From Guyparkeria sp016278265 (lineage in GTDB: Bacteria; Pseudomonadota; Gammaproteobacteria; Halothiobacillales; Halothiobacillaceae), in assembly GCF_044582145.1 (NCBI RefSeq), contig NZ_JBDODO010000002.1: DNA of 64,000 nt; one strand, written 5' to 3'. Shown here piece by piece: positions 46,392 through 55,367 of this stretch. Positions within the stretch are counted from its first letter, which is position 1. Each line of letters starts with the position of its first letter. The notes below the pieces were generated by a model. The model had not been told where the DNA came from, ran no database searches, and was given only the letters and a program-made list of their open reading frames with translations. A program made the position numbers and the translations under genes.

Positions 46392-47615
46392 ATGAAGAAG
46401 AATCCCGAGAAAGGTTTTGTCGCGCTGCTGGGCTGGTCGCTCAATGCCGTCGAGGCTGCGGAAACGTTCGATCGCCGCTACGTCGTGGTTGCCCCCGACT
46501 GGGCCGAGGAATACTGCGAGAAGCACGACATTCCCTATATCCCGTGGAACTTCGAGCGGCTCAACGATCGCTCCTTGGAAATCGCGCACACCCTGCAGGA
46601 AAAGGGCGTCGACGTGGCCATTCCTCTGTACGAGGAGACGGTCGAATGGGCCGGGGCCATCAACTCCGTGCTGATGAACAAGCCCAAGCTCTTCGGCCAG
46701 GCGATGTTGCTGCGCGACAAGGCGCTGATGAAGCGCCGCGCCCAGCTCGGCGGCATTCGCGTGGGCATCTTCGAGGAAGCCCACGACAAAGAAGACGTGG
46801 TGCGCTTTCTCAAGCGGGTCAACCAGACCCTACTCAAGCTCGACGGCGATCCCAACGACCCGATCCACCTCAAGGCCTTCGACAAGGCCGGCTGTCTGGG
46901 GCATCGCGTCATCCGCACGCCCGACGAGGTCGACACCATCCCGGATGAGGAATTCCCGGTACTGATGGAATCTCACCTCGACGGCTGGGAATTCGCGGTC
47001 GAGGCCTGGATCCACAACGGCAAGATCCGCTTCCTGAACATCTCGGAGTACGTGACCCTCGGCTACTCGGTGTTCGTGCCGGCCACCCCGGAGCTGGAGC
47101 GCTACCGGCCAGAGATCACCGCCCAGATCGAGAAGCTGATCAAGACCTTCGACATCGAGTTCGGTTTCGTCCACCCCGAATACTTCGTCACCAACGACGG
47201 CGAGATGTACTTCGGCGAGGTGGCCTATCGCCCGCCGGGCTTCAAGGTGTTCGAGCTGCTCGAGCGCGCCTACGGCTTCAACGCCTACCAGGGGCTGATC
47301 CTGTCCTTCGATCCCAAGACCACCGAGGAGGAGATCACGAACTTCTTTCCCAAGGAGGTCGTGGATGCGAAGGGCGTGGCCGGCTGCTTCGGCGTCTATC
47401 CGCGTCGCCGCGTCGTCAGCCACCTGGAGATCCCGGAAGAGACGGAGAATCACCCCTACTTCGAGTCGCACGAACTGACCGCGCCGCTGGAAGAAACCGT
47501 CACCAAGCGCACGGCCTTCGGCACGCACTGGGGCTTGGTCTACTTCTTCGGCGACGACCCGCACAAGATGCGCGATCTGCTCAAGCGTCAAGAGGACCTC
47601 GACTTCTATGTATAA
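46392..47615 (+). CDS. ATP-grasp domain enzyme of unknown substrate
   Basis: This 407-residue protein has an ATP-grasp architecture: an N-terminal Rossmann-like preATP-grasp domain (VALLGWSLNAVEAAETF), the central domain (about 100-200), and the metal/ATP face with LMESHLDGWEFAVEAWIHNG near 192-211 and MYFGEVAYRPPG near 272-283, equivalent to the E-x-N/R-x-G block. Such enzymes join a carboxylate to an amine or thiol through an acyl-phosphate. The ATG at 46392 follows GAGGTG. The next gene begins 33 bases later behind a hairpin and is probably its partner. Confidence 0.8.
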   Translation: MKKNPEKGFVALLGWSLNAVEAAETFDRRYVVVAPDWAEEYCEKHDIPYIPWNFERLNDRSLEIAHTLQEKGVDVAIPLYEETVEWAGAINSVLMNKPKLFGQAMLLRDKALMKRRAQLGGIRVGIFEEAHDKEDVVRFLKRVNQTLLKLDGDPNDPIHLKAFDKAGCLGHRVIRTPDEVDTIPDEEFPVLMESHLDGWEFAVEAWIHNGKIRFLNISEYVTLGYSVFVPATPELERYRPEITAQIEKLIKTFDIEFGFVHPEYFVTNDGEMYFGEVAYRPPGFKVFELLERAYGFNAYQGLILSFDPKTTEEEITNFFPKEVVDAKGVAGCFGVYPRRRVVSHLEIPEETENHPYFESHELTAPLEETVTKRTAFGTHWGLVYFFGDDPHKMRDLLKRQEDLDFYV

Positions 47616-47616
47616 T

Positions 47617-47640
47617 CTCGTGCCATATCCCGGGCACGAG
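47617..47640 (+). promoter_or_regulatory. Hairpin overlapping the ribosome-binding site of the next gene
   Basis: CTCGTGCC (47617-47624) pairs perfectly with GGCACGAG (47633-47640) around eight bases. The right arm covers half of the GAGGAG (47638-47643) that serves the GTG start at 47649. Folding would limit initiation of the second gene unless ribosomes ending the first gene, whose stop is two bases before the stem, open it. Confidence 0.55.
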
Positions 47641-47648
47641 GAGCCTAC

Positions 47649-49688
47649 GTGAGCAGTGAAGCCGACGAACAAGCGGCCGGGGTCCTCCTTCCCGGACTTC
47701 TGCAGCGACTCGACGAGGCGCTCGAGGCCCTCGACAGCGCCCCCGATTTCTCCAAGCCGGCTCGGCTGCGCCGGGTGCTGGACGGAGCCAAGCGGGTCCT
47801 GCTCCAGGAGGGGGGGCCGGCCGCCATTGAGGCGCGCGCACAGGCGATCGAGGTCGCCGGAACCTTCAACGGCTCGGATTGGGCCTATCCCGAGACCCTG
47901 ATCCCGTCGCTGTCCGCTCACGCGCTGGGTAGCGCGAACGCCGACACCGTGGTGATCGAAGCGCTGAGCGACCTGCGCCTGCTCGCGGTAGCCCGGGGTG
48001 CCTATCGGCATCCGAGGCTTTCTGCCGAGAATGCCCACCATCACCTGACCCAGGTGCTCGCGATCAACCTGCAGCGGTTGTTCATGCCGCCGACCGAGGC
48101 CGAGCGCGAGACGCAGGGGCGTCTCGCGCTGCTGTCACGCGCCCTGCTCGGCCACCTGGCCGAGAGGATCGGCTACGAGCACATCATCGATCAGTTGATC
48201 GACGAGATCTGGCGGATCCTGCAGCAGCGACCGATCCAGACCGAGCCGGTCAAGCAGATGATCACCCAGATCGCCATCTGCCAGAGCAGCCCGGACATCG
48301 ATCTGGGCAGCAGCGGCCAGGGTGCCGACCGTCTGGTCAGCAGCCTATTCGGCCCGACCCAGGCCTGCCGCGAAGATCCTGGCGTGCCGGTTTACAAGGA
48401 ACGGCTGGAAAGAATGGATAGCGCGGCGCGACAGAACGAGGCAACCGGCTTCGCGCGCGCCATGCACGACACCGGCTTGGTCTCGCCTTATCACGCGACC
48501 CTGCTGCGCCACCTGACCGACCACGGCGATCATTTGCTCTCGGAGGCCATGGGGCTCTCATCGACCGGGCGGGACTGCCTGCTCTGCTACAGCGAACTGG
48601 TGCATGCGCTGATCGACCAGTCCGTGTTTCCCGAGACGGCCCAGTCCGTCTACGGTCTGGCGCTGTTGCTCGAGCGCGGCATGCTTTACCAGTCGCCAAT
48701 GGCCCCGGCGCTGTGGCGGCAACTGAGCCTGCCGCTGTCGGCCTGGTCGCGCGAGCGCCTAGCGATTGCCTTCGGCGAGACGGTACCGCCGCGGACCCGC
48801 CTGCTGGAAGGTGTGCTTTGCATGCTGGGCCAGCCGCTCGGCGTGGGCCAGGGCAACAACCCCACCTGCCAGTCGGCCCGAGCCCTGTCGATGTGGGCGT
48901 ACAACGACCCCGATTACATGCTGCAGATGGTGGCCTGGGCGGCACGCGACGACGAGATCATCATTCACTTCGAGGGTCAGCCGATCTCCTCGATGGCCTC
49001 GCTCAGCGGTGTGGCCCAGACGCTGCCGATCGACCTCGACGCCGTCTCGTTGCTGGTGGTGCCGCACCTCGATCGCATCTACGCCGAAATGGGGCGCCGC
49101 TGCATTGGCCGCGAGGGCGACCCCCACCGCTGGATCAACCCGGAATTCCATGGCTGGTGGGCCGGCCGCGGCTTTCGCATCAACGTGGATGTCGCCACCG
49201 GCAAGCTCGAGGCGCTGGAAGACTTCCTGCGGCATTTCTACGCAAGCTATCACCCGTACTACAACGGCAACCAGCCGTTGATCCACCCCCAGCCGATCGG
49301 TATCGCGGCGACTGACAGCGCGGCACGCTTTATCGGCTGGCACGCGATCACATTGCTGCGAGTGACGCTTGATCCCAAGGACGTGATGCGGGCGTACTTC
49401 TACAACCCCAACAACGACAGCGGCCAGAACTGGGGCGACGGCGTTCAGGTAAGCACCTCCGGGCACGGCGAGCGCTTCGGCGAAGCTTCCCTGCCCTTCG
49501 AGGAATTCGTCTCGCGCCTGTATATCTTCCACTACGATCCGCTGGAGCACGGCGAACTCGCCTCCGTGCCGCAGGAGTCCCTCGATCGCGTGATCGCGAT
49601 GGTGCACCGTACCTGGGGTGCGGATCGCATCCCCGAAGAGCATCTGACGCTCAACCTCGACGACCCGACCATCGGCACCGAGGCCTGA
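47649..49688 (+). CDS. Unrecognised protein with papain-like C-terminal residues, paired with the ATP-grasp gene
   Basis: This 679-residue protein matches no family I can name with confidence. The first 380 residues look all-helical. After them, Q401-x5-C407 (GQGNNPTCQSARALS) has the exact Gln-to-Cys spacing of papain-like cysteine peptidases. H565 in GWHAITLLRV and N586 in YFYNPNN are followed by GQNWG and resemble the His and Asn of that fold. No signal peptide or membrane span. GTG start at 47649 with GAGGAG upstream. The pairing with an ATP-grasp enzyme suggests peptide or protein modification; this is inference. Confidence 0.6.
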   Translation: MSSEADEQAAGVLLPGLLQRLDEALEALDSAPDFSKPARLRRVLDGAKRVLLQEGGPAAIEARAQAIEVAGTFNGSDWAYPETLIPSLSAHALGSANADTVVIEALSDLRLLAVARGAYRHPRLSAENAHHHLTQVLAINLQRLFMPPTEAERETQGRLALLSRALLGHLAERIGYEHIIDQLIDEIWRILQQRPIQTEPVKQMITQIAICQSSPDIDLGSSGQGADRLVSSLFGPTQACREDPGVPVYKERLERMDSAARQNEATGFARAMHDTGLVSPYHATLLRHLTDHGDHLLSEAMGLSSTGRDCLLCYSELVHALIDQSVFPETAQSVYGLALLLERGMLYQSPMAPALWRQLSLPLSAWSRERLAIAFGETVPPRTRLLEGVLCMLGQPLGVGQGNNPTCQSARALSMWAYNDPDYMLQMVAWAARDDEIIIHFEGQPISSMASLSGVAQTLPIDLDAVSLLVVPHLDRIYAEMGRRCIGREGDPHRWINPEFHGWWAGRGFRINVDVATGKLEALEDFLRHFYASYHPYYNGNQPLIHPQPIGIAATDSAARFIGWHAITLLRVTLDPKDVMRAYFYNPNNDSGQNWGDGVQVSTSGHGERFGEASLPFEEFVSRLYIFHYDPLEHGELASVPQESLDRVIAMVHRTWGADRIPEEHLTLNLDDPTIGTEA

Positions 49689-49698
49689 CCTCGCCTGA

Positions 49699-50484
49699 TT
49701 AGCCCAAGTAGACGTCGAAGCGCAGACGCCCGGAGCGGTACTCGATCGCCGGGGTGGTCGTATCGATGCCGGGAGCGCTCGGCGGGCGCTTGACCACCCA
49801 GCGGGCACCCGTCTGCCGACGGGCCCAGGCAAACAGGGCCTCGCTATCCGGATCGTCACCGACCAGGTGATGGAAGATGCGCATGGGCTTTTTCACCAGC
49901 GCGGATTTCTTGCGTTCGGGGAACATCGGATCGAGGTACCAGACCGTGTCCTTATTACCGGCAATCGCCGGCGGATGCGCACCGAGCACATCACCAAAGA
50001 CGGGATGGATCCGTGCGGCGATCGCCGCCAGTTCTGGTTCGGCCATTGCCCGGTCGAGGGCATCGGTCAGCAGCAGCCAGACGACCGGATGGCGCTCGAC
50101 CGCCGTCACCTTGCAGCCACCACTGGCCAACGCCCAGGCATCACGACCCAGCCCGGTGGTGAGATCGATCACCGGTGGCCGATAACCCGCCTTCCAGCCG
50201 GTCGCCCGCGCCAGGGCATCCTTGCGCGCCAGCGGCCGGGCGAACCGCGGGTCGGCGGCAAAGTCGATCACCAGCGGGTGCGAACCGAGATCCGGTCGAT
50301 CGGGGGGAGGAACCAGGCCAATGCGTCCATCCTCCACCGCTAGCGTGAAGCGGGCCGGATCGTCACCGGGTGCGTCCACCCAGCCCAACCCCCACTCCTC
50401 GGCAAACGCCTGCAGTCGCGCGACGGCCGGGCTGTCCCCCTCAGGACGACAGGCAACGACCGGCAGCGAGGCTAACCCGAACAT
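49699..50484 (-). CDS. rsmJ: 16S rRNA (guanine1516-N2)-methyltransferase
   Basis: This 261-residue SAM-dependent methyltransferase has VIDLTTGLGRDAWALASGG (SAM-binding motif I, near residue 105-123) and VWYLDPMFPERKKSALVKK near 183-200, diagnostic of the RsmJ/YhiQ family with its DPMFP catalytic motif. The start at ATG 50484 is supported by GGGAG eight bases upstream; a frame to 50526 is less likely. Confidence 0.9.
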   Translation of the reverse strand: MFGLASLPVVACRPEGDSPAVARLQAFAEEWGLGWVDAPGDDPARFTLAVEDGRIGLVPPPDRPDLGSHPLVIDFAADPRFARPLARKDALARATGWKAGYRPPVIDLTTGLGRDAWALASGGCKVTAVERHPVVWLLLTDALDRAMAEPELAAIAARIHPVFGDVLGAHPPAIAGNKDTVWYLDPMFPERKKSALVKKPMRIFHHLVGDDPDSEALFAWARRQTGARWVVKRPPSAPGIDTTTPAIEYRSGRLRFDVYLG

Positions 50485-50635
50485 TTCATGAACTCCCGCG
50501 ATGATCGCGCAGGATATTGGCTGCACATGGGATTTTTTGAAGGAGAGGCGTATCGGTGATTACGGCCGACTGAAGAAAATTCCTTGTGCGGACAAGAGAC
50601 AAGCGAGGGCGTGGGCAATTCATGGAATGTTCGGG

Positions 50636-51982
50636 CTATAGCCACTTGCGGAAGATCCGCGAATTGCGCTTGAGGTTGTAGAACGCGCGCCGCTCGGCAG
50701 GCAGTCGATCCAGGCTTTCATCGGCGAAGCCCTTCTCGCGGAAGAAGGCCATGGTCTGGGTCGAGAGCAGGAACAGCGATTTGAGCCCCAGCGAGCGCGC
50801 CCGGCTTTCCATGAAACCAAGCAGACGTGCCGCCCGGCCGCCGCCCTGGTAGGCGGGATGCACCACCAGCGCGGCCAGTTCGGCCGAACCGTCCTCGGGA
50901 AAGGGATAGAGTGCGGCGCAGGCGATGATGTCGCCGTCGCGGTCAATCACCACGAAGCGGTCGGTCTCCAGTTCCAGCTGCTCGCGCGAGCGGCGCACCA
51001 GCACGCCGGCCTGCTCCATCGGCTCGATCAGCGCGAGGATGCCGCCGATGTCGTCGAGCGTCGCCGGGCGAATGCGCTCGTAGGGTTCGCTGGTGATCAG
51101 CGTGCCGCAGCCGTCACGCGTGTAGAGCTCGACCAGCAGCGCCCCGTCGACCTCGCGATCGACCAGGTGAATCCGATCCACGCCCTTCGAGCAGGCCCGC
51201 ACGGCGCTGTGCAGGTGCAACTGGAACTCGGTCGACAGGTCGTCGCCCTGGCGTTCCAGCAACCCCTCGACCTCCGTGAGGCTCATGGCGGTGGGCAGGT
51301 CATCGAGCGGGTCGGTGAGAAAGATCAGCTTGTCCGCGCCCAGGGCGACGGCCATGCTCTCGGCGACGTCCTCGGCGCGCAGGTTGAACAGCTCGCCCGT
51401 GGGCGAATAGCCGATATTCGACTGCACCACGATCGAACCATCGCCCAGCGCGTCGCGCACGCCGTCGACGTCCACCCGACGCACCGCGCCGGTATGCCCC
51501 AGATCCACGCCGTCGATCACGCCCATCGGGCGCGCCGTGACGAAATTGCCGGTCAGCACCCGTTGTGCCAGCCCCGAGCCCGAGGCCAGGCTCAAGCGCG
51601 CCGACAGCCAGGAAATCACGTCGAACTGCACCGCGCCGACCGCCTCGGTCAGCGGGTCGATCATTGCCGGTTCGGTGACGCGCAGCCCTTGGTGGAACCG
51701 CTCTTCGAAACCGGCTTCCTGGAAGCGGCGGTTGATCTGCGGACGCGCCCCGGGCACCAGCACCAGACGCACGCCGAGATCGGCGATCAGCACGATGTCG
51801 CGGATCAGCCGCTCGAAGCTGGCCGGCTCATCGAGCGCCTCGCCGCCGAAGGCGACCACGAAGACATGGTCCTCGTGCTCGCGGATATACGGGACGGCAT
51901 CGCGCAGTCCCTGCACCAGCACCCGCGCCTCGCCGCTCGGCTGGCAGGTGGCATTGAGGGCAGTGTCCTTGCTGTCGCTCAC
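50636..51982 (-). CDS. argA: Amino-acid N-acetyltransferase (N-acetylglutamate synthase)
   Basis: This 448-residue protein fuses an amino-acid-kinase-like domain (about 25-285: VFVVAFGGEALDEP, LVLVPGARPQI) to a C-terminal GNAT acetyltransferase (about 300-448: CAALYPFPEDGSAELAALVVHPAYQGGGRAARLLGFM). It makes N-acetylglutamate, the first step of arginine synthesis, and is normally feedback-inhibited by arginine through the kinase-like domain. It shares strand and neighbourhood with argF and argD. Confidence 0.95.
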   Translation of the reverse strand: MSDSKDTALNATCQPSGEARVLVQGLRDAVPYIREHEDHVFVVAFGGEALDEPASFERLIRDIVLIADLGVRLVLVPGARPQINRRFQEAGFEERFHQGLRVTEPAMIDPLTEAVGAVQFDVISWLSARLSLASGSGLAQRVLTGNFVTARPMGVIDGVDLGHTGAVRRVDVDGVRDALGDGSIVVQSNIGYSPTGELFNLRAEDVAESMAVALGADKLIFLTDPLDDLPTAMSLTEVEGLLERQGDDLSTEFQLHLHSAVRACSKGVDRIHLVDREVDGALLVELYTRDGCGTLITSEPYERIRPATLDDIGGILALIEPMEQAGVLVRRSREQLELETDRFVVIDRDGDIIACAALYPFPEDGSAELAALVVHPAYQGGGRAARLLGFMESRARSLGLKSLFLLSTQTMAFFREKGFADESLDRLPAERRAFYNLKRNSRIFRKWL

Positions 51983-52111
51983 GAATGGTCTCCGAAGCCG
52001 CTTTGGGGCGGGGTTGACGATGGGAGCAGGATACCGGTCGCGACCCCGAACATGAAATGGCCCCGCCCGGCGAATGGCGTCCGCCGGGCGGGGCCTGTCG
52101 GTGACCGCCGG

Positions 52112-52498
52112 TCAGGCGCCGGCTTTCCCGGCGACGTGCTCGATCACCCGCCCGTGCTCGTGCTGGGGGCTGAACATCACGATGTCGGTGTCTTCCTCGG
52201 CCCGGACGCTGTGGCCCGGTGGCCAGTAGAAGAGATCGCCGGTGTGCGACGTCTCTTCCTCACCGTCGGCGTACAGGGCGGTAATCGCCCCGTTGATCAC
52301 GTAACCCCAGTGAGGACTCTGACAAAGATCGCCCTCGAGGCCGTGCAGCAACTCGGTGATATCAGTGCCGGCACTAAAGGAAAAGTACTCCGCCCCCATC
52401 ATGCCGTAGCCGCTCACATCCCCGAAGCCGGTCTGCTGACGCACCGTGGCCCCGGGCACATCGATCCGGACCGGAACGTCTGCTTTTGCAATATGCAT
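52112..52498 (-). CDS. Cupin-like protein
   Basis: This 128-residue protein has a cupin-like beta-barrel pattern: HGLEGDLCQSPHWGYVINGAITALYADGEEE followed by GDLFYWPPGHSVRAEEDTDIVMFSPQHEHGR. The canonical HxH is incomplete, so metal binding is uncertain. The ATG at 52498 has GGTGGAG upstream. It lies between argA and argF on the same strand; no link to arginine synthesis is evident. Confidence 0.7.
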   Translation of the reverse strand: MHIAKADVPVRIDVPGATVRQQTGFGDVSGYGMMGAEYFSFSAGTDITELLHGLEGDLCQSPHWGYVINGAITALYADGEEETSHTGDLFYWPPGHSVRAEEDTDIVMFSPQHEHGRVIEHVAGKAGA

Positions 52499-52669
52499 GA
52501 CTCCACCCCCGTGTAGTTGCCTGCCAGGCAGCCCGCCCAGAGCCGTCACCGGATGCACCACCCCCGCTGCCCGGCCGGGGCGAATGACGATCACATGGCG
52601 AACCTGGCGTTGACCGGCGAAAAAAACGGGCCGGCCGGTTGGGCAACGGCTATCCAGGAGAATAGTCCG

Positions 52670-52705
52670 AAAAAAAGACCGGGCCCCGCCAAGGGGAAAC
52701 CGGTC
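52670..52705 (-). terminator. Rho-independent terminator after argF
   Basis: On the minus strand GACCGG (52705-52700) pairs with CCGGTC (52682-52677), with an inner CCCC/GGGG stem, and is followed by seven T residues (52676-52670). It lies 30 bases beyond argF and ends the argD-argF transcript. Confidence 0.88.
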
Positions 52706-52734
52706 TCTCGAAAGGGGCTTGGGGCGTGGGTAGC

Positions 52735-53655
52735 TCAGCCCTTGGGAAACTCGCCCAGGATTAGGAATTCGACCAATGCCTGCTGCGTGAACATCCGCGC
52801 CTCGGCCTCGTCCCAGACGACGCTCTGCGGGCCGTCAATGACCCCGGCAGTGACTTCCTCACCACGGTGGGCCGGCAGGCAGTGCATGAACAGCGCATTG
52901 CTCTGGGCGCGAGCCATCAGCTCGGCGTTGATCTGATAGTCGTGGAAGTCGCGCAAGCGACGCAGCCGCTCTTCTTCCTGGCCCATCGAGGCCCAGACGT
53001 CGGTGACCACCAGATCGGCGTTTTCCACCGCCTCGGCCGCCGTGCCGACCAGCTCGACGCGATCCTTGGCCGCTTCGACCACGGACGGGTCGGGCTCATA
53101 GCCTCGCGGGGCGGCGATCACCAACTCGAAGTCAAAGGTGCGTGCGGCATTGATGTAGGAGTGGCACATATTGAAGCCATCCCCTACCCAGGCGACGCGC
53201 TTGCCGGCGATCGAGCCACGATGACGCTCGTAGGTGTAGATGTCGGCGAGCAGCTGGCAGGGATGGCTGCGGTCGGTCAACGCGTTGATCACCGGCACGC
53301 GGCTGTTGGCGGCGAAGGCCTCGACCATGCCGTGATCGTTGGCGCGGATCATGATCGCGTCGACCATCCGCGACATCACACGGGCGGAGTCCTCGACCGG
53401 CTCACCGCGGCCGAGCTGCGTGTCGCGCGGCGAGAGGAAGATCGCCGAGCCGCCCAGTTGTGCCATGCCCGACTCGAACGACAGCCGGGTACGCGTGGAG
53501 GCCTTCTCGAAGATCATGCCCAGTACGCGACGGGCCAGGGTCTCGGGGCGCTCGCCGCGCTCGCGGGCGGCTTGCAGTTGTCCCGCGCGCTCGAACAGGC
53601 CGCGGTACTCGTCCGCGTTGAGGTCGAACAGGCTCAGAAAGTGACGTGTGGACAT
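52735..53655 (-). CDS. argF: Ornithine carbamoyltransferase
   Basis: This 306-residue enzyme makes citrulline from ornithine and carbamoyl phosphate. It has the carbamoyl-phosphate motif FEKASTRTRLSFE near residue 50-62, HPCQLLADI near 131-139, GDGFNMCHS near 158-166 and the catalytic HCLPAHRG near 260-267. Length is standard. It lies 66 bases downstream of argD, so the two form an operon. Confidence 0.97.
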   Translation of the reverse strand: MSTRHFLSLFDLNADEYRGLFERAGQLQAARERGERPETLARRVLGMIFEKASTRTRLSFESGMAQLGGSAIFLSPRDTQLGRGEPVEDSARVMSRMVDAIMIRANDHGMVEAFAANSRVPVINALTDRSHPCQLLADIYTYERHRGSIAGKRVAWVGDGFNMCHSYINAARTFDFELVIAAPRGYEPDPSVVEAAKDRVELVGTAAEAVENADLVVTDVWASMGQEEERLRRLRDFHDYQINAELMARAQSNALFMHCLPAHRGEEVTAGVIDGPQSVVWDEAEARMFTQQALVEFLILGEFPKG

Positions 53656-53721
53656 AACGGTATCGATTCTGTCGGTTGGAGGGGCGCACCCAGGATCAAA
53701 CCCAGGGAAAACCCCGAAAAC

Positions 53722-54900
53722 TCAGTTGGCCGCGTACCAGTCGCGGATGACGCCGATCACCCGATCGGCGATCAGGTCGGCCTGCGATTCGCTCAGGATC
53801 AGCGGCGGCAGCAGGCGCACCACCGATCCGGCGGTGACGTTGATCAGCAAGCCCTGCTCCAATGCGCGGGCCACCAGTTCACCGGCCGGACGATCCAGCT
53901 CGATGCCAATCATCAGGCCGCGACCGCGCACCTCGAGAAAGCCATCGAGATCGGCCAGCCCGTCGCGGATGCGCTCGGCGATGGACCGGCCCAGCTTCTC
54001 GGCCCGCATCACCAGCCCGTCACGCTCGATTACCTCGAGTACGGTCGCCGCCGCGCGGCAGACCAGCGGGTTGCCGCCGAAGGTCGAACCGTGGCTGCCC
54101 GGGCCAAACAGGTCGGTGGCCCGGCCGGCGGTCAGACAGGCGCCGATCGGCACGCCGTTGCCCAGCCCCTTGGCCAGGCTCATCACATCGGGCAGCACCT
54201 CGGCCTCGTGCTGAAAGCCGAACCAGCGCCCGGTGCGCGCGATGCCGGTCTGCACCTCGTCGACCATCATCAGCCAGTCGTGCTGGTCGCACAGGGCACG
54301 CACCGCGGCCAGATAGCCGGTCGGTGCCAGGCGCACACCGCCCTCGCCCTGCACCGGCTCGAGCAGCACGGCGACGATTTGCGGGTCGGCCGCTACCTGC
54401 TCGAGGGCGGCGATGTCGCCATAGGGCACGCGCACGAAGCCATCAAGCAGCGGCTCGAAGCCCTTCTGAATGGCCACGTTGCCGGTGGCGGCCAGCGCGG
54501 CCAGCGTGCGGCCGTGAAAGCTGTGCTCCATGACCGCGATTTTGGGGTTGTCGATCTCGCGGCGACGACCATGCAGACGTGCGAGCTTGATCGCCGCCTC
54601 GTTGGCCTCCGAGCCGGAGTTACCGAAGAACACCTTTTCCATCCCCGAGAGCGCGGCGAGCCGTTCGCCCAGACGCTCCTGCCACGGAATGCCGTAGAGG
54701 TTGGAGGTGTGGATCAGGGTCTTGGCCTGGTCACACAGCGCCTCGGCAACGTCCGGGTGGGCGTGCCCCAGACCGGTCACCGCAATGCAACTGACCGCGT
54801 CGAGGTATTGCACGCCCGACTCGTCCCAGAGGTACGGGCCTTCGCCCCGAACGAAGCGGACGGGCTGACGGTTGTAGGTGGGCAGCAGAAAGTCGCTCAC
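53722..54900 (-). CDS. argD: Acetylornithine aminotransferase
   Basis: This 392-residue PLP enzyme of aminotransferase class III converts N-acetylglutamate semialdehyde to N-acetylornithine (and may act in lysine synthesis). VFFGNSGSEANEAAIKLAR near residue 90-108 binds the cofactor phosphate, LMMVDEVQTGIARTG near 210-224 holds the PLP Asp, and the Schiff-base Lys is in SLAKGLGNG near 240-248. The start is GTG 54900 with GAGGAAC upstream; the frame extends to 55080 but upstream codons lack family similarity. Confidence 0.95.
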   Translation of the reverse strand: MSDFLLPTYNRQPVRFVRGEGPYLWDESGVQYLDAVSCIAVTGLGHAHPDVAEALCDQAKTLIHTSNLYGIPWQERLGERLAALSGMEKVFFGNSGSEANEAAIKLARLHGRRREIDNPKIAVMEHSFHGRTLAALAATGNVAIQKGFEPLLDGFVRVPYGDIAALEQVAADPQIVAVLLEPVQGEGGVRLAPTGYLAAVRALCDQHDWLMMVDEVQTGIARTGRWFGFQHEAEVLPDVMSLAKGLGNGVPIGACLTAGRATDLFGPGSHGSTFGGNPLVCRAAATVLEVIERDGLVMRAEKLGRSIAERIRDGLADLDGFLEVRGRGLMIGIELDRPAGELVARALEQGLLINVTAGSVVRLLPPLILSESQADLIADRVIGVIRDWYAAN

Positions 54901-55138
54901 GGCGTTCCTCGAAAACCGATTTCGCCCGGGATTTCCGGGCGATACAAAACCAAAAAAGCGCTCCCCGGAACGACGAGCGCATTGAATCCATTGCGTTTTG
55001 TGCCCACTCGACGAACAACGACGCGCCTGGCCGGATCGATTGGTTAAGATCGATTGACACGAGTTCGGAGGGGCAAGCATTGGAGCATATCATGAATCGA
55101 ATCGATTTCGACAAAGGCCGCCACGGCGCGGCATGATA

Positions 55139-55307
55139 GGGAAACTCTGCACAAATGCTATGCCACTCTGGCCTGTCGAGCCTTGAGCCGGGCATCTGCT
55201 ACGTTGTCGTCCTTGGAAAGAGAACCACTCTTCCGCGGCGGATGAACGCCTTGCATCTACCCGGCTCAAGGCTCGCAGAGCGGTATGGCATTTGTGCAGA
55301 GTTTCCC
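55139..55307. mobile_element. MITE-like 169-bp near-palindromic element with TA duplication
   Basis: The ends are a perfect 20-bp inverted repeat (55139-55158 and 55288-55307, GGGAAACTCTGCACAAATGC), flanked on each side by TA (55137-55138 and 55308-55309). A second perfect 16-bp inverted pair (55177-55192 and 55260-55275, CGAGCCTTGAGCCGGG) lies inside. It has no coding capacity. Length, ends and TA target suggest a non-autonomous miniature element mobilised by an IS630/Tc1 or IS5-type transposase encoded elsewhere. Confidence 0.8.
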
Positions 55308-55367
55308 TAAGCTTCCACGCAATCAAACAGCCCTTCACTTCACCCTCACCGGCACCGCTCATCCGCC

